The position numbers and the translations under genes are program-made. Of a stretch of DNA of 64,000 nucleotides, positions 44,401 to 48,120 are shown in pieces. Under the pieces are notes generated by a model. That model saw only the letters and a program-made list of their open reading frames with translations. It searched no databases and was not told where the DNA came from. Origin of the DNA: Heligmosomoides polygyrus polygyrus (lineage: Eukaryota; Nematoda; Chromadorea; Rhabditida; Heligmosomidae); assembly GCA_947396885.1 (NCBI GenBank), contig OX377202.1, positions 7,440,001 to 7,504,000 on the forward strand, given 5' to 3'. The stretch's first letter is position 1, and each line of letters begins with the position of its first letter.

Positions 44401-46440
44401 AAGCGTTAGGCCCCTGTTATACTCCCGCGGGAGCTTCCGCGGATGGGCGGAAATCGCGTCGGGACCCCGCGCCGGGCCACTCGTCGCGGCCCGCCACGCC
44501 CGCCTCCGCCGTGCACCATTGGTCCGCGGACGTTCCGCGGATCCTCCCGTGGGAGTATAACAGAGGCCTTAGGCCCCGTTTATACTCCGTCGCGGCGCGA
44601 CGCGACGCCACGTATAGTGGCTATATTGATTACGCGACCCGATCGATCAATTTGGCCTCATTGCGTGGCCATCGCGTCGCGCCGCGACGAAGCATAAACG
44701 GGGCCTTAGTCCTGGGCGGATCGCCGTCGCGCTCCCTTGCAGAGCGGTGAGCGATGCAACGAGCATTGAGAACTCCACATCTATTCGCTCCGCTCTGCAA
44801 AACTTAATCGCCGGGATAGAATCGCGGCGACGCGAAGTATGCACGAGACCTTAAAGCCCGTTCACACTGCTGCGAGAGTTCGGCGCGAGGGCATGTATGG
44901 TGGCCAAATTGATCGACCGTGTAGCTCGATCAATGTGGCCACAATGGTGGCGTGCTTCGCTCAGCGTCGAAGTATAAACGGGCCTTAAGGGTGGAGGGAT
45001 CATAAATACGGATTTTGCCCATACTTTAGGCCTATGGTATACTCCCGCGTCGCTGCAGCGACGGGCGCGGGGCAACTGTCAACGGCGCGCCTTCGCTGCA
45101 GTGGCGGACGGTGCAGCGGGGCGCGGTTGTCATTTGACGCGCCATCGCTCCCGCGATGCGTCGCAGAGGGGTGTTATACCTCCGCGTCGCGGGAGTGAAA
45201 CATACTCCCGTGCGGCGGCCGTCACAGCCCGTCGCTTTTCGCAGTGCACTTGTCGGGGAGCGCTTGTCGGGTCCTATTCTATGCACTTCCGCTCACTTAT
45301 TTCGACACTTCCTTGGTTCGTGACCATACCACAGCAATTTCAAAACGTCTGGTGATGTTGGGTGGTCATGTGATGTCTCTGTTGTTCTCCTCGTAGGATT
45401 TTCATCGTGGCTAAACTCATTTTGGTTTTTTTTCGACGGCTAGAAAGGCTAGTTTTTTGTGGAGATATTTCTCTAAGCCGTTTTTCCCACTTTTGTGCCG
45501 ATCCTCGCATTTTTTTGCCTCTGAACTTCCTCGCCGGCACCGAAATCTATATTTCTGTGCCGGACAAGTCACAGTGAGGTTCTATTGACATGTCCAGCAC
45601 AGAAATTTGCCAATTGGAGGCCGATTTTTTCGAAGTCATGTTTTTCTAGCGTTTTTTTTTGCGTCTTCGCTGACTGTAGCATTTCTTTTGATTCTCATGT
45701 TCTCACGATTTGCAATTCCGTGCTAGACACGTCACGAGAACCCTTTCGCGTCGTGTCGAGTGCGGAAGCGTCGCTTTCCGTGCCTGTAGGTGGAAAGAGA
45801 AATGAAAGAAATGCATGAGTTGGTACAGGCATGACGGACCCCCCCCCCTAGCAAAATATCGACGAAAATCCCTTGGATATCGACGAAATCCCCTTGGAAA
45901 CAACAATCCCACAACCATACGCGGATCAGAAGGCGATAAAACGGGAATAAAACGCGAAATCATGAACGAAGCGGTCGAGAAAACAAGGAATCCAGGAAAA
46001 AGTGCACTGAATCAGCTGATTCGCTAAAATTCTGCAAAAGTCTCCGTCTGCAGAACTGTGTGAACTATGTCAGCTTGTGCACTCCCGCGTCGCTGCAGCG
46101 GACGGGAGTATACCATAGGCCTTACCTATGGGAATTATTCAAGCTGCTGGCCACAAATCTTTCATTCCTTTTCTAAATTGTCAACGGCATGTCGTGGTGT
46201 AGGCCAGGCCAAATACGCTTTCAAATCGCCTCTACGTTACCTGCAGAGATAGACTGTATAACTCACTGCAAGCAGGGATTGACCAAAGTCGATATTTATC
46301 ATTTTTAACGATTCTAGGCTGCCGGATCGGTGTCGTCGCGTGAGAGCCCGTTGCGAAGCAGTTCCACACCGTTGATGGACCGTCTGCGGCGTATGAGCAA
46401 CCCACGATATTTGTTCCAGGCGGAAATCACCGGTCTCTGA
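17395..46440 (+). CDS. ephx-1: Ephexin-family Rho guanine-nucleotide exchange factor (18 exons, 5' end missing)
   Basis: Exons: 17395-17487, 19135-19241, 27138-27383, 27429-27587, 29208-29276, 31190-31268, 33044-33131, 33237-33357, 33814-33956, 34400-34493, 35699-35796, 35852-35942, 36302-36372, 36430-36508, 36571-36717, 39127-39268, 42578-42702, 46318-46440. Phases join perfectly over about 690 codons. Residues 1-200 are acidic and disordered; ~218-430 are a DH domain opening with the ephexin-typical AYFEVITSEASYLRSLNILI; ~433-562 a PH domain; ~563-650 an SH3 domain (DDELSLEVGDVV, then SGWFPSSYV); and there is a 41-residue tail ending ITGL. Ephexins activate Rho-family GTPases downstream of Eph receptors at the membrane; the role here is inferred by family. 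The symbol follows the C. elegans orthologue. Introns carry SINEs, mariners, a LINE and hAT elements. Start codon and promoter were not found. Confidence 0.93.
17488..19134 (+). other. Ephexin intron with repeat fragments
   Basis: AT-rich intron. It holds a ~165-bp inverted-repeat element (18392-18556), a fragment of the AT-rich dispersed repeat at about 18600-18870 (GATTGCGCCATGCACG) and otherwise unassigned sequence. The small ORFs inside are not supported. Confidence 0.6.
18392..18556. mobile_element. MITE-like inverted repeat, GTCGCGAATGTGGGCAGCAT family
   Basis: Ends CCATGTCGCGAATGTGGGCA and TGCCTACATTAGCTACAT are imperfect inverted repeats with CCAATTG and TGATTGA inside. The plan is that of the ACTAGTCG/GGCCTACATG elements. 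Relatives lie at 32157-32352 and 32655-32840. Confidence 0.65.
19135..19241 (+). CDS. ephx-1: Ephexin exon 2 (acidic N-terminal region)
   Basis: Acceptor GTGTTCAG, donor GTACGT. Encodes YEYDSADYPPEDEEQRQHRP and ends LSISVPSM. Several tyrosines in acidic context (EYEYDSADY) resemble kinase substrate sites, which in vertebrate ephexins regulate exchange activity; here that is inference. Confidence 0.85.
19550..21160. repeat. GATCGAT-rich satellite, ~150-190-bp degenerate repeats
   Basis: About seven or eight degenerate units share AAAATCGATATTATTGATCG, CCTGTTTTACTGTGAAAGGC, GATCGATACTGCCTGCTTG and GGTCAATATATTCGCGTGAC. The main block is 19550-20680. A remnant at 20985-21160 lies beyond a SINE insertion (20735-20945). 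The plus-strand ORFs of 85-120 codons recur with the repeat and have no coding support. Confidence 0.85.
20735..20945 (+). mobile_element. SINE inserted in the satellite
   Basis: A box GGAGTAGCGCAGTTGGAAGA and B box GGTTCGGGTCC; diverged tail AAGTAAAATGCATGGCGTAT. It interrupts the GATCGAT satellite. Confidence 0.75.
21236..21480 (-). mobile_element. tRNA-derived SINE, diverged
   Basis: Minus-strand tail GGATTGCGCCATGCATTCTA; head region ends CAGCTGCACTACGGATACC. It is an old copy. Confidence 0.75.
21481..22384. other. Intronic stretch, nothing recognised
   Basis: Contains a poly-C run near 22183-22192 and a possible flank of the tRNA-like element that follows (22301-22390). No exon or transposon could be supported. 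Confidence 0.4.
22390..22464 (-). pseudogene. tRNA-like sequence
   Basis: On the minus strand it has an A box (GGTGGTGTAATGGCGTAGAG), a perfect T arm (GCGGGTTCGAGTCCCGC) and a mostly pairing acceptor (GTGCCGG with CTGGCGC). The anticodon arm is irregular and the anticodon cannot be read. The downstream tail (TTTTGATCGCAACGAAACAT) is shared with the fold-back element at 37323-37810, so this is a mobile family rather than a functional gene. Confidence 0.6.
22560..23470. repeat. Dispersed AT-rich fold-back repeat, copy
   Basis: Carries AGGAAGGCGGGCATTGTTT, GATAGCAAAATTTCTGTTTG and the arm TTTTGAAATCAAAAAGAACT, which recurs inverted as CGTTTTGATATCAAAAGTCG. Family copies share an inverted arm about a central GATTGCGCCATGCCC-type core. 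Confidence 0.65.
23555..23578 (+). repeat. Left 24-bp target-site duplication of the LINE
   Basis: The same 24 bases (beginning TTAACTTACTAACGAG, ending CTGTTTGC) occur at 25294-25317. They bracket the LINE fragment and nothing else. Confidence 0.85.
23738..24610 (+). mobile_element. Mariner-family transposon, internally deleted
   Basis: Inverted ends ATACCAGGCTGTYCAATAAT are flanked by TA at 23736-23737 and 24611-24612. It is GC-rich inside, unlike the AT-rich host intron. A promoter-like TATATAAG lies at about 23865-23872, just upstream of the transposase ATG at 23909. Confidence 0.92.
23909..24547 (+). pseudogene. Mariner transposase, internally deleted and frameshifted
   Basis: One frame reads 212 codons, but the family reading moves between frames: N-terminal helix-turn-helix part (residues 1-48), then a neighbouring frame with CCWWDAKGMLYFELLPQG, then back to LLHDNARPHVAKETQQKLAT and HPPYSPDLAPSDFHLF. 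The sequence between the N-terminal part and the WWD motif is deleted, including the first catalytic Asp (the DEKW-type motif). The second (HDN) and third (PSD) acidic residues remain. Mariner transposases are about 340-350 residues, so roughly a third is lost. It is inactive, but its ends could still be used in trans. Confidence 0.9.
25318..25659 (+). other. Ephexin intron, unassigned
   Basis: An open frame at 25439-25846 crosses into the AT-rich repeat and has no recognisable product. I do not call it an exon. Confidence 0.4.
25660..26760. repeat. Dispersed AT-rich fold-back repeat, copy
   Basis: Shows landmarks ATTTTCACGTCGAATTGAAC at one end and inverted GCCCAATTTGACGTGAAAAT at the other, with central CTAAAGGATCAGATCGTGCC and ACGTTTCGTAAGAGAGCATG. 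The two arms form a ~1-kb imperfect inverted repeat. Confidence 0.7.
27138..27383 (+). CDS. ephx-1: Ephexin exon 3 (disordered linker)
   Basis: Acceptor AATTTCAG, donor GTACTC; 82 codons, phase 0 at both ends. Encodes DEPSPEEEDYARQYTSRLP, then a PLYQIYMLTENDKLFDGVLL segment and a Gly/Ser/Thr-rich tail. The YQIYML part may be a short conserved motif; no domain is assigned. Confidence 0.88.
27429..27587 (+). CDS. ephx-1: Ephexin exon 4 (serine-rich linker before DH)
   Basis: Acceptor TTGTTCAG, donor GTCAGT, after a 45-bp intron. Encodes a serine-rich stretch and then SHFGSQRSLWCELEE, the segment leading into the DH domain (a similar LW-E motif precedes DH in vertebrate ephexins). Confidence 0.9.
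27592..28145 (+). repeat. ~300-bp direct duplication in an intron
   Basis: A segment with ACCACAAACTTGGGTAATTG, AACTCCTACTARCCTRAYTT and GGTATGCAGCTGA occurs at 27592-27850 and again at about 27900-28145; a partial third copy lies at 28510-28630. The CAAACTTGGGTAATTNAAC motif is also scattered at 16020, 26470 and 33590. Confidence 0.75.
28146..28500. repeat. ATTCGAA-rich AT repeat, copy 1
   Basis: Rich in ATTCGAATATTCG-type palindromes. It is co-linear with 37010-37310 plus 37811-37880, where the tRNA-like fold-back element is inserted. This copy shows the empty target: ...CATGAGCGAATAAATTCG... Confidence 0.8.
28812..28985. repeat. Dispersed GC-rich repeat, copy 1
   Basis: ACATGTCGCGAAGACATACC... 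with AACCGCGGCAGCCAATCAGG and TATTGGCTGTCGCGATTAAA. Paired with 36064-36230; both have inward CCAATC and GATTGG boxes. Confidence 0.7.
29208..29276 (+). CDS. ephx-1: Ephexin exon 5 (start of DH domain)
   Basis: Acceptor GATATTCAG, donor GTAACC; 23 codons in phase 0. Encodes VKAAGLLEKLDEETRMRQEA-YFE, the helix immediately before the first conserved region of the DH domain. Confidence 0.9.
29614..29787. mobile_element. Solo ACTAGTCG/GGCCTACATG MITE
   Basis: Ends ACTGGTCGCTAATATGGCCC and GTAGGCCACATTAACGACTA; a single dispersed member of the family amplified at 6221-8812. Confidence 0.8.
29905..30160 (-). mobile_element. tRNA-derived SINE, diverged
   Basis: Minus-strand tail region GGGAGGCGCCATGCTTTCTA, middle TTGTCCTGGGCGGGATCTC. 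Heads decayed. Confidence 0.65.
30529..30716. mobile_element. Solo ACTAGTCG/GGCCTACATG MITE
   Basis: Ends GGTACTAGTCGTTTATGTGG and the complement of CTCGCGACCAGTACC, with three GCCAATCA/CCAATCAG boxes and one TGATTGG. Confidence 0.8.
30795..30955 (+). mobile_element. SINE, 3' truncated
   Basis: A box GTTGTAGCGCAGTCGGAGTA, B-box-like GGTTCCGGTCCC and the start of the middle (GACTTGTCTGGGGAGGACAA); no tail. Confidence 0.75.
31190..31268 (+). CDS. ephx-1: Ephexin exon 6 (DH conserved region 1)
   Basis: Acceptor TTTTTTAG, donor GTAAGT. Encodes VITSEASYLRSLNILITHFM-ASQELM. The TSEASYLRSL core is the strongest family signature: the Glu in this helix contacts the GTPase in DH domains. Confidence 0.95.
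31386..32160. repeat. Dispersed AT-rich fold-back repeat, best-preserved copy
   Basis: Left arm (ATCAAAGCGAACTCTTTCAA, AGAGACTCTCCAAAAAGG) is mirrored at the right (TTAGTGAGTCTGTATTTTAA, AAAGAGCTCGCTTTGATG). The centre has GAGATTGCGCCACGTCC and GTGCATGGCGCGATCC facing each other. It forms an imperfect ~780-bp inverted repeat inside the ephexin intron. Confidence 0.75.
32157..32352. mobile_element. MITE-like inverted repeat, GTGAGCAGCATTGG family
   Basis: ACATGTCGCAAAAGTGAGCA at left; AATGCTGCCCGTCCTGGCGACATGT at right as the inverted end; contains GCCGATCAGGGCAC and TGATTGG. Confidence 0.75.
32655..32840. mobile_element. MITE-like inverted repeat, GTGAGCAGCATTGG family
   Basis: TCGTGAATGTGAGCAGCATT at left, AGTGCTGCTCTCATTCGCAA at right; internal CCAATTA and GATTGG boxes. 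Confidence 0.75.
33044..33131 (+). CDS. ephx-1: Ephexin exon 7 (DH)
   Basis: Acceptor ATATTCAG, donor GTAAGA. Completes a Gly codon with the previous exon, then encodes SKSSFSVITNSERKHLFSN-IFAVRDCSE; the HLFSNI element is a standard DH helix motif in ephexins. Confidence 0.93.
33237..33357 (+). CDS. ephx-1: Ephexin exon 8 (DH)
   Basis: Acceptor TTGTAG, donor GTAGGC. Encodes LLSDLETRLEKNLVLDDLCG followed by ILVHHFETNFDVYIKYCSNQ, the central DH helices. Confidence 0.95.
33814..33956 (+). CDS. ephx-1: Ephexin exon 9 (DH conserved region 3)
   Basis: Acceptor TTATAG, donor GTTTGT. Encodes VYQERTLRRLKADNPSFLNA and later MRSFLMLPMQRVTR. The LMLPMQRVTRYPLL run across this and the next exon is the DH CR3 helix that binds the GTPase. 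Confidence 0.95.
33986..34275 (+). mobile_element. tRNA-derived SINE in an ephexin intron
   Basis: A-box-like GATGACGCAGTCGGAGGAGA, B box GGTTCCTGTTTCGGGTCCC, tail GAAGTAGAATGCCTGGCGCA. It starts only about 30 bp after the exon 9 donor. Confidence 0.8.
34400..34493 (+). CDS. ephx-1: Ephexin exon 10 (DH)
   Basis: Acceptor TTTTCAG, donor GTCAGT. Encodes YPLLVYAILDRLQRGCDEYE-VATRALHAANK, completing the DH helices after CR3. Confidence 0.95.
34590..34695 (+). mobile_element. SINE fragment, diverged
   Basis: GCATGTAGCCCTGTCGGAAC resembles the A box; GTTCCGCCTAGGTCAACGTA and GTGTCGATGAACTGG resemble the middle. Tail absent. Confidence 0.5.
34790..34975. repeat. ~43-bp minisatellite
   Basis: About four tandem units with consensus CGTCCGGATCCAGAAGAGGT followed by GTCACCGATTCGCGCAAAG. 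A similar array occurs (reverse-complement) at 49320-49440. Confidence 0.8.
34976..35460 (+). repeat. Purine-rich GGGACCAGTAAG tract
   Basis: Irregular repeats of GGACCAGTAAGGGG / GAATCAGTAAG. The reverse-complement type (CTTACTGGTCCCC-like) is at 49220-49300, so this belongs to the same larger repeat family as 49190-49870 and 62560-63360. Confidence 0.65.
35577..35672 (+). mobile_element. SINE tail next to a splice acceptor
   Basis: Only the 3' part (AATCGCTTGCACAGTAGACC, GTAGAAGTCGAATGCACGGC) with a CCCTTATTC end. It stops about 26 bases before the exon 11 boundary, in the same orientation as the gene. Confidence 0.75.
35699..35796 (+). CDS. ephx-1: Ephexin exon 11 (end of DH / linker)
   Basis: Acceptor CTTATAG, donor GTGTGT. 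Encodes VVGECNEGARRMERTEQLLE and VDSRLVYKDPELK, the long last DH helix running into the PH domain. Confidence 0.93.
35852..35942 (+). CDS. ephx-1: Ephexin exon 12 (PH domain start)
   Basis: After a 55-bp intron; acceptor ATTCCAG, donor GTAACG. Encodes KIALVSNCRYLVKRGSLVQL then MERKNRNILQ: RYLVKRGSLVQL is the first PH strand pair. Confidence 0.95.
36064..36230. repeat. Dispersed GC-rich repeat, copy 2
   Basis: ACATGTCGCGAATACGCACC..., AACCGCGACAGGAAACCAAT and GATTGGCTACCGCGATTACT; co-linear with 28812-28985. Confidence 0.7.
36302..36372 (+). CDS. ephx-1: Ephexin exon 13 (PH)
   Basis: Acceptor GAATTTCAG, donor GTGAGT. Encodes GKQKTRNVYIFLFSDMILVT-KKK, the PH strand with the typical LFSDMILV motif. 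Confidence 0.95.
36430..36508 (+). CDS. ephx-1: Ephexin exon 14 (PH)
   Basis: After a 57-bp intron; acceptor TCTCGCAG, donor GTACGT. Encodes NGTYECKDYAARSYVDVQPV-EIDNDR, where DYA-RSYVDV is the ephexin-type middle of PH. Confidence 0.93.
36571..36717 (+). CDS. ephx-1: Ephexin exon 15 (PH C-terminal helix)
   Basis: Acceptor TCTTTCAG, donor GTGAGT; 49 codons. Encodes HLFLCVFMRNARGRQTELLL and ESETDRERWLSALRPPI; the ERW is the invariant Trp of the PH C-terminal helix. Confidence 0.96.
37010..37310. repeat. ATTCGAA-rich AT repeat, copy 2 (left part)
   Basis: Co-linear with 28146-28500; broken by the insertion at 37323-37810 and resumed at 37823. Confidence 0.8.
37406..37476 (-). pseudogene. tRNA-like sequence in fold-back element
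   Basis: 71 nt on the minus strand. A 7-bp acceptor (GCGCCGG with CTGGCGC, one G-T), A box GGTGGTGTAAGGCGAGCAT, perfect T arm GCGGGTTCGAGTCCCGC. The putative anticodon stem CTGC/GCAG encloses the loop CCGGAAA, which lacks U33 and would give GGA (Ser), yet there is no long variable arm as in Ser tRNA. Body resembles tRNA-Gly. Probably not functional. Confidence 0.6.
37704..37774 (+). pseudogene. tRNA-like sequence in fold-back element
   Basis: 71-nt inverted counterpart of 37406-37476. Four or so substitutions (GAACATCGTTG for GAGCATCGCTG; T arm GCGAG for GCGGG, now mismatched). The same unusual CCGGAAA loop is kept. Confidence 0.6.
38270..39060. repeat. Dispersed AT-rich fold-back repeat, copy
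   Basis: Arms AATTTCATGTCGAACTGGAC and its inverse CCAATTCGACGTGAAAATGG; centre TAAAGATCAGATCACGCCAT and GGGAAGAGGGCACTGCGCAA. The left arm is expanded by short ATCAAATTGGACATTTTT repeats. Confidence 0.7.
39127..39268 (+). CDS. ephx-1: Ephexin exon 16 (SH3 N-terminal half)
   Basis: Acceptor TTTCCAG (a second AG four bases on would break frame), donor GTGAGC. Encodes IYAEWDCPQAVAVHCYNKNQ and DDELSLEVGDVVNILRKMPD: the ALYDY-equivalent (AVHCYN) and acidic RT loop of an SH3 domain. Confidence 0.95.
39629..40722. repeat. Degenerate hAT-like MITE composite (GGCACTATTGTACTTT family)
   Basis: Begins GGCACGATTGTACTTTCACG and contains several imperfect, partly tandem segments of GTAACCTACCGTACTCCAGC and GTGATCAGCACCCCAAATAA, ending near GGTGCC at 40722. 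No matching 8-bp duplication is left. A SINE (39977-40277) is inserted in it, and a 13-base poly-G lies near 39839. Confidence 0.65.
39977..40277 (-). mobile_element. tRNA-derived SINE with 13-bp target duplication
   Basis: Minus-strand complete SINE flanked by AATATGCATGATA (39964-39976 and 40278-40290). Intact A box (complement of CTCCTCCGACTGCGCTACAC) and full tail. The long duplication shows insertion by target-primed reverse transcription. Confidence 0.93.
41105..42065 (-). pseudogene. Mariner transposase pseudogene split by a MITE
   Basis: On the minus strand, in order: NWLDTIVTEDEKWVL (first catalytic Asp), a corrupted middle with stops, ARPHIAKTTSQRILEF, then HPPNSPALAPSDYHL and GRRQYRQLHPEY. 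A 135-bp MITE (41506-41640) is inserted just before ARPH, at the second catalytic Asp region. Several stops and frameshifts; no intact ends found. It lies in the ephexin intron between exons 16 and 17. Confidence 0.85.
41506..41640. mobile_element. PIF/Harbinger-like MITE inside a mariner
   Basis: Inverted ends GGCCTAGTTTATAGTTGC and GCAAGTATAAACTAGGGC, TTA duplicated on each side (41503-41505, 41641-41643). Internal ATAGATATCGATTTTTCGCG palindrome. Near twin at 47434-47568. Confidence 0.9.
42144..42434 (+). mobile_element. tRNA-derived SINE, best copy, 13-bp target duplication
   Basis: 291 bp flanked by TACTTTCTGGACA (42131-42143 and 42435-42447). A box GTGTAGCGCAGTCGGAGGAG, B box GGTTCGAGTTTCC, middle GACTTGTCTGGGAAGGATAG, tail GAAGTAGAATGCGCTGGCGC and end GTCCTTTATCCTT. 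Use as the family reference. Confidence 0.95.
42578..42702 (+). CDS. ephx-1: Ephexin exon 17 (SH3 C-terminal half)
   Basis: Acceptor GCTTTAG, donor GTTTGT. Encodes GWFYGQKSNDGTSGWFPSSY and VQQILNDHVRANNYRKRLRL-IQ. GWFYG and GWFPSSYV are the SH3 ligand-binding Trp and the ALYDY/PxxY-side motif. Confidence 0.96.
42911..42962. repeat. Perfect hairpin in element A
   Basis: Stem 42911-42931 pairs with 42942-42962 over 21 bp (CACCTAGGATG core) around a 10-base loop CGACTCAGCA. Confidence 0.92.
43009..43323. mobile_element. hAT-like MITE B nested in element A
   Basis: 315 bp, nearly all inverted repeat: ends GGCACTATTGTACTTTACGG mirrored to AGTCCGTAAAGTACAATAGT-GCC; perfect 8-bp duplication AAAAATAC (43001-43008, 43324-43331). 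Confidence 0.93.
44229..44408. other. GC-rich stretch before MITE cluster
   Basis: TTAGGCCGGGGACATACTTA resembles a decayed left end of the neighbouring family, but no right end was found. Confidence 0.35.
44409..44568. mobile_element. PIF/Harbinger-like MITE, cluster member 1
   Basis: Inverted ends GGCCCCTGTTATACTCCCGC and GGGAGTATAACAGAGGCC between TTA triplets (44406-44408, 44569-44571). Confidence 0.88.
44572..44705. mobile_element. PIF/Harbinger-like MITE, cluster member 2
   Basis: Ends GGCCCCGTTTATACTCCGTC and AAGCATAAACGGGGCC; shares the left TTA with member 1 and has TTA at 44706-44708. Internal GATCGATCAATTTGGCC palindrome. Confidence 0.9.
44709..44850. mobile_element. Probable MITE, cluster member 3
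   Basis: Lies exactly between TTA triplets (44706-44708, 44851-44853); ends are weakly inverted (GTCCTGGGCGG against CGAAGTATGCACGAGACC) and the interior has GCAGAGCGGTGAGCG facing CGCTCCGCTCTGC. Confidence 0.6.
44854..44984. mobile_element. PIF/Harbinger-like MITE, cluster member 4
   Basis: AAGCCCGTTCACACTGC at left, GAAGTATAAACGGGCC at right; TTA at 44851-44853 and 44985-44987; internal GATCGACC/GATCAATG. Confidence 0.8.
45029..46121. mobile_element. Large element or interrupted MITE with CCTATGGTATACTCCCG ends
   Basis: Ends GGCCTATGGTATACTCCCGC and CGGGAGTATACCATAGGCC lie 1.09 kb apart with TTA on both outer sides (45026-45028, 46122-46124). GC-rich palindromic sequence up to 45220, then unrelated sequence with a small hairpin (GGCACCGAAATCTATATTTC region, 45536) and a 10-base poly-C run. 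It may be one long element or a short MITE carrying a later insertion. Confidence 0.6.
46195..46305 (+). mobile_element. SINE tail abutting the last exon acceptor
   Basis: 3' half only (GCCAAATACGCTTTCAAATC, GGGATTGACCAAAGTCGATA) ending in TTTATC about 12 bases before the exon 18 boundary, in the gene's orientation. Confidence 0.75.
46318..46440 (+). CDS. ephx-1: Ephexin exon 18 (C-terminal tail and stop)
   Basis: Acceptor ATTCTAG. Encodes AAGSVSSRESPLRSSSTPLM and DRLRRMSNPRYLFQAEITGL, stop TGA at 46438-46440. Serine/arginine-rich (SSRESPLRSSSTP, RRMSNP look like basophilic kinase sites). The last residues T-G-L fit a class I PDZ ligand; this is inference. Confidence 0.9.
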   Translation, partial: AAGSVSSRESPLRSSSTPLMDRLRRMSNPRYLFQAEITGL

Positions 46441-46869
46441 ATCAGCCAGCACCACAGCCAGGCTGCTTGCTCGATCGATCCGATCGATAGGGTCGATCAA
46501 TGCTCAAAATGTCTCCTCTTTCCATGAGCAGATACGGACCAACTACGGTTTCCACGCTCTCTTATCTCTCACATATTTATATATTGTATGATGCGATGAT
46601 GATCTTCCCAATGTTCGTTCCACTACTTACCGTTCTTATATATTATACATACATTCATACTAGCCGAGCTTGTGTGATTAGCCACTAGTCACTGCCTCCG
46701 TTGAGGAGGTGTTAGAGAGCCTGATATTCTATCGCCGTTATTCATATCGTTGTGTTCTTGTTGCATATTTTAAGAGTCGTCATTTATTTGAATTTGTTGG
46801 CGCAGTGTGTTGAGAGCGAGAAACTGGCCGCTCCTCTGAAAGTGCTCTCCGTGCGAATGGCTTCGTCTC

Positions 46870-46875
46870 AATAAA
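46870..46875 (+). terminator. Polyadenylation signal of the ephexin gene
   Basis: AATAAA 430 bases after the stop, in AT-rich sequence with TATATG/TGTGG downstream; it implies a ~450-base 3' UTR (46441 to about 46890). Confidence 0.6.
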
Positions 46876-46890
46876 AGTCTGATTATATGA

Positions 46891-47433
46891 TTATATGTGG
46901 TCTATTTTGAGAAGTTATTACCAGGTTGACTAAAGTTTCCAGCTATTTGGACACTCGTGTCTAAACCCACATAATTAGCGACGAGTTTTCGCACCGTATA
47001 CAGGCGGTCGTTGCAGGACCCAGCAAGTGCCCCAATCAATGACTGAAAGCATCGATGACGATCTGAATCTGCCATGTTTTATATAAAAGAGAAATATGAG
47101 ACGAATCGAAGGTTAGGCTTTAACCCAGCAACAAAGGTGACTGGTGTTGGGCGTTTTGCCAACCCGAATTCCCACGCAATAGGAATATTCCCTTGGGTGG
47201 CGGATTTTTAGCACATGGTTACCTTATCCGTTGCGAGTTGCTGTTCTACCTAAAGCTTCGTCTACGATCTGTCCGAAAACATGTTGTTCTCATTGTCTAC
47301 ATGCTGCCAGGTTTGCGAAATGAAAGCTGATAAGCGCCCGCCCACTTCTCGGGTTCCGCAACGACCGTCCGAATACGGTGCGAAATTCGTCCAATCTCAT
47401 CCAGAAAAACTCGTCGCTACTTGTGTGGCTTTA
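46891..47433. other. Intergenic stretch after the ephexin gene
   Basis: A short open frame at 47281-47565 runs into the MITE and has no recognisable product. Confidence 0.4.
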
Positions 47434-47568
47434 GCCCTACTTTATACTTGTGCCGCTGGGCAGCTCGGCACGATGGTCGAGATAGATATCGACTGGGCGG
47501 CGCGAAAAATCGATATCTATGGCGGCCATGGTGCCGCGCCGCGTGGCGGCGCAAGTACAAACTAGGGC
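47434..47568. mobile_element. PIF/Harbinger-like MITE, twin of 41506-41640
   Basis: GCCCTACTTTATACTTGTGC to GCAAGTACAAACTAGGGC, TTA on each side (47431-47433, 47569-47571); interior ATAGATATCGA... as in the twin, also 135 bp. Confidence 0.9.
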
Positions 47569-47679
47569 TTAGGCGCGAGTGATTCGAACGCGTATCTTCA
47601 GTGACCGTTCAAGCTTAACCGCCTTTGATAACACTAACAAGCGCTATTTCCACCATACGCACGAAATATTCCTATTTTC

Positions 47680-48112
47680 GGCGCAATGTGGCTCGGGGGG
47701 GGGGGGGGTCACCTCCAAACAGATTCGCCGGCCTTCCGTCCGACGTTATTCGGTGTCCCTCTATCGAGAATGAACCTAGCAACATATGTAACGTCTGGCA
47801 AGCACAGATTCGAGAGAATAAACGATAACGAACGACGCACTCGCTGGCGAGCTTGAACAGGGCGGATGTCGACGCGACGCGCGACGCGCCGCTGCGCGCT
47901 CCTATCGATCTGGCGAGTCGAAGCGGCAGTATTCCTCCCCTCCTCCCCCCCCCCCCCCAACTAGAATGCAGGTCGCCGACGCATGACTGAAGAGCAGGTT
48001 AGTGTTTTTTTATTGTTCTGTTGCTCCTCTGCATTCAGCATAGGTTTTTTGACGTTATATACATAATTGAATCTGTTTGGAGGTGACCCCCCCCCCCGAG
48101 CCACATTGCGCC
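47680..48112. mobile_element. hAT-like MITE C with poly-G in its ends
   Basis: 433 bp. Ends GGCGCAATGTGGCTC then 14 G (47695-47708) then TCACCTCCAAACAGATTC; the right end is the inverse with 11 C (48087-48097). Perfect 8-bp duplication CTATTTTC (47672-47679, 48113-48120). Confidence 0.93.
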
Positions 48113-48120
48113 CTATTTTC

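Noticed and set aside
44216..45355. GC-rich ORFs that look like exons
   Set aside because: They coincide with palindromic PIF/Harbinger-like MITEs with TTA duplications.
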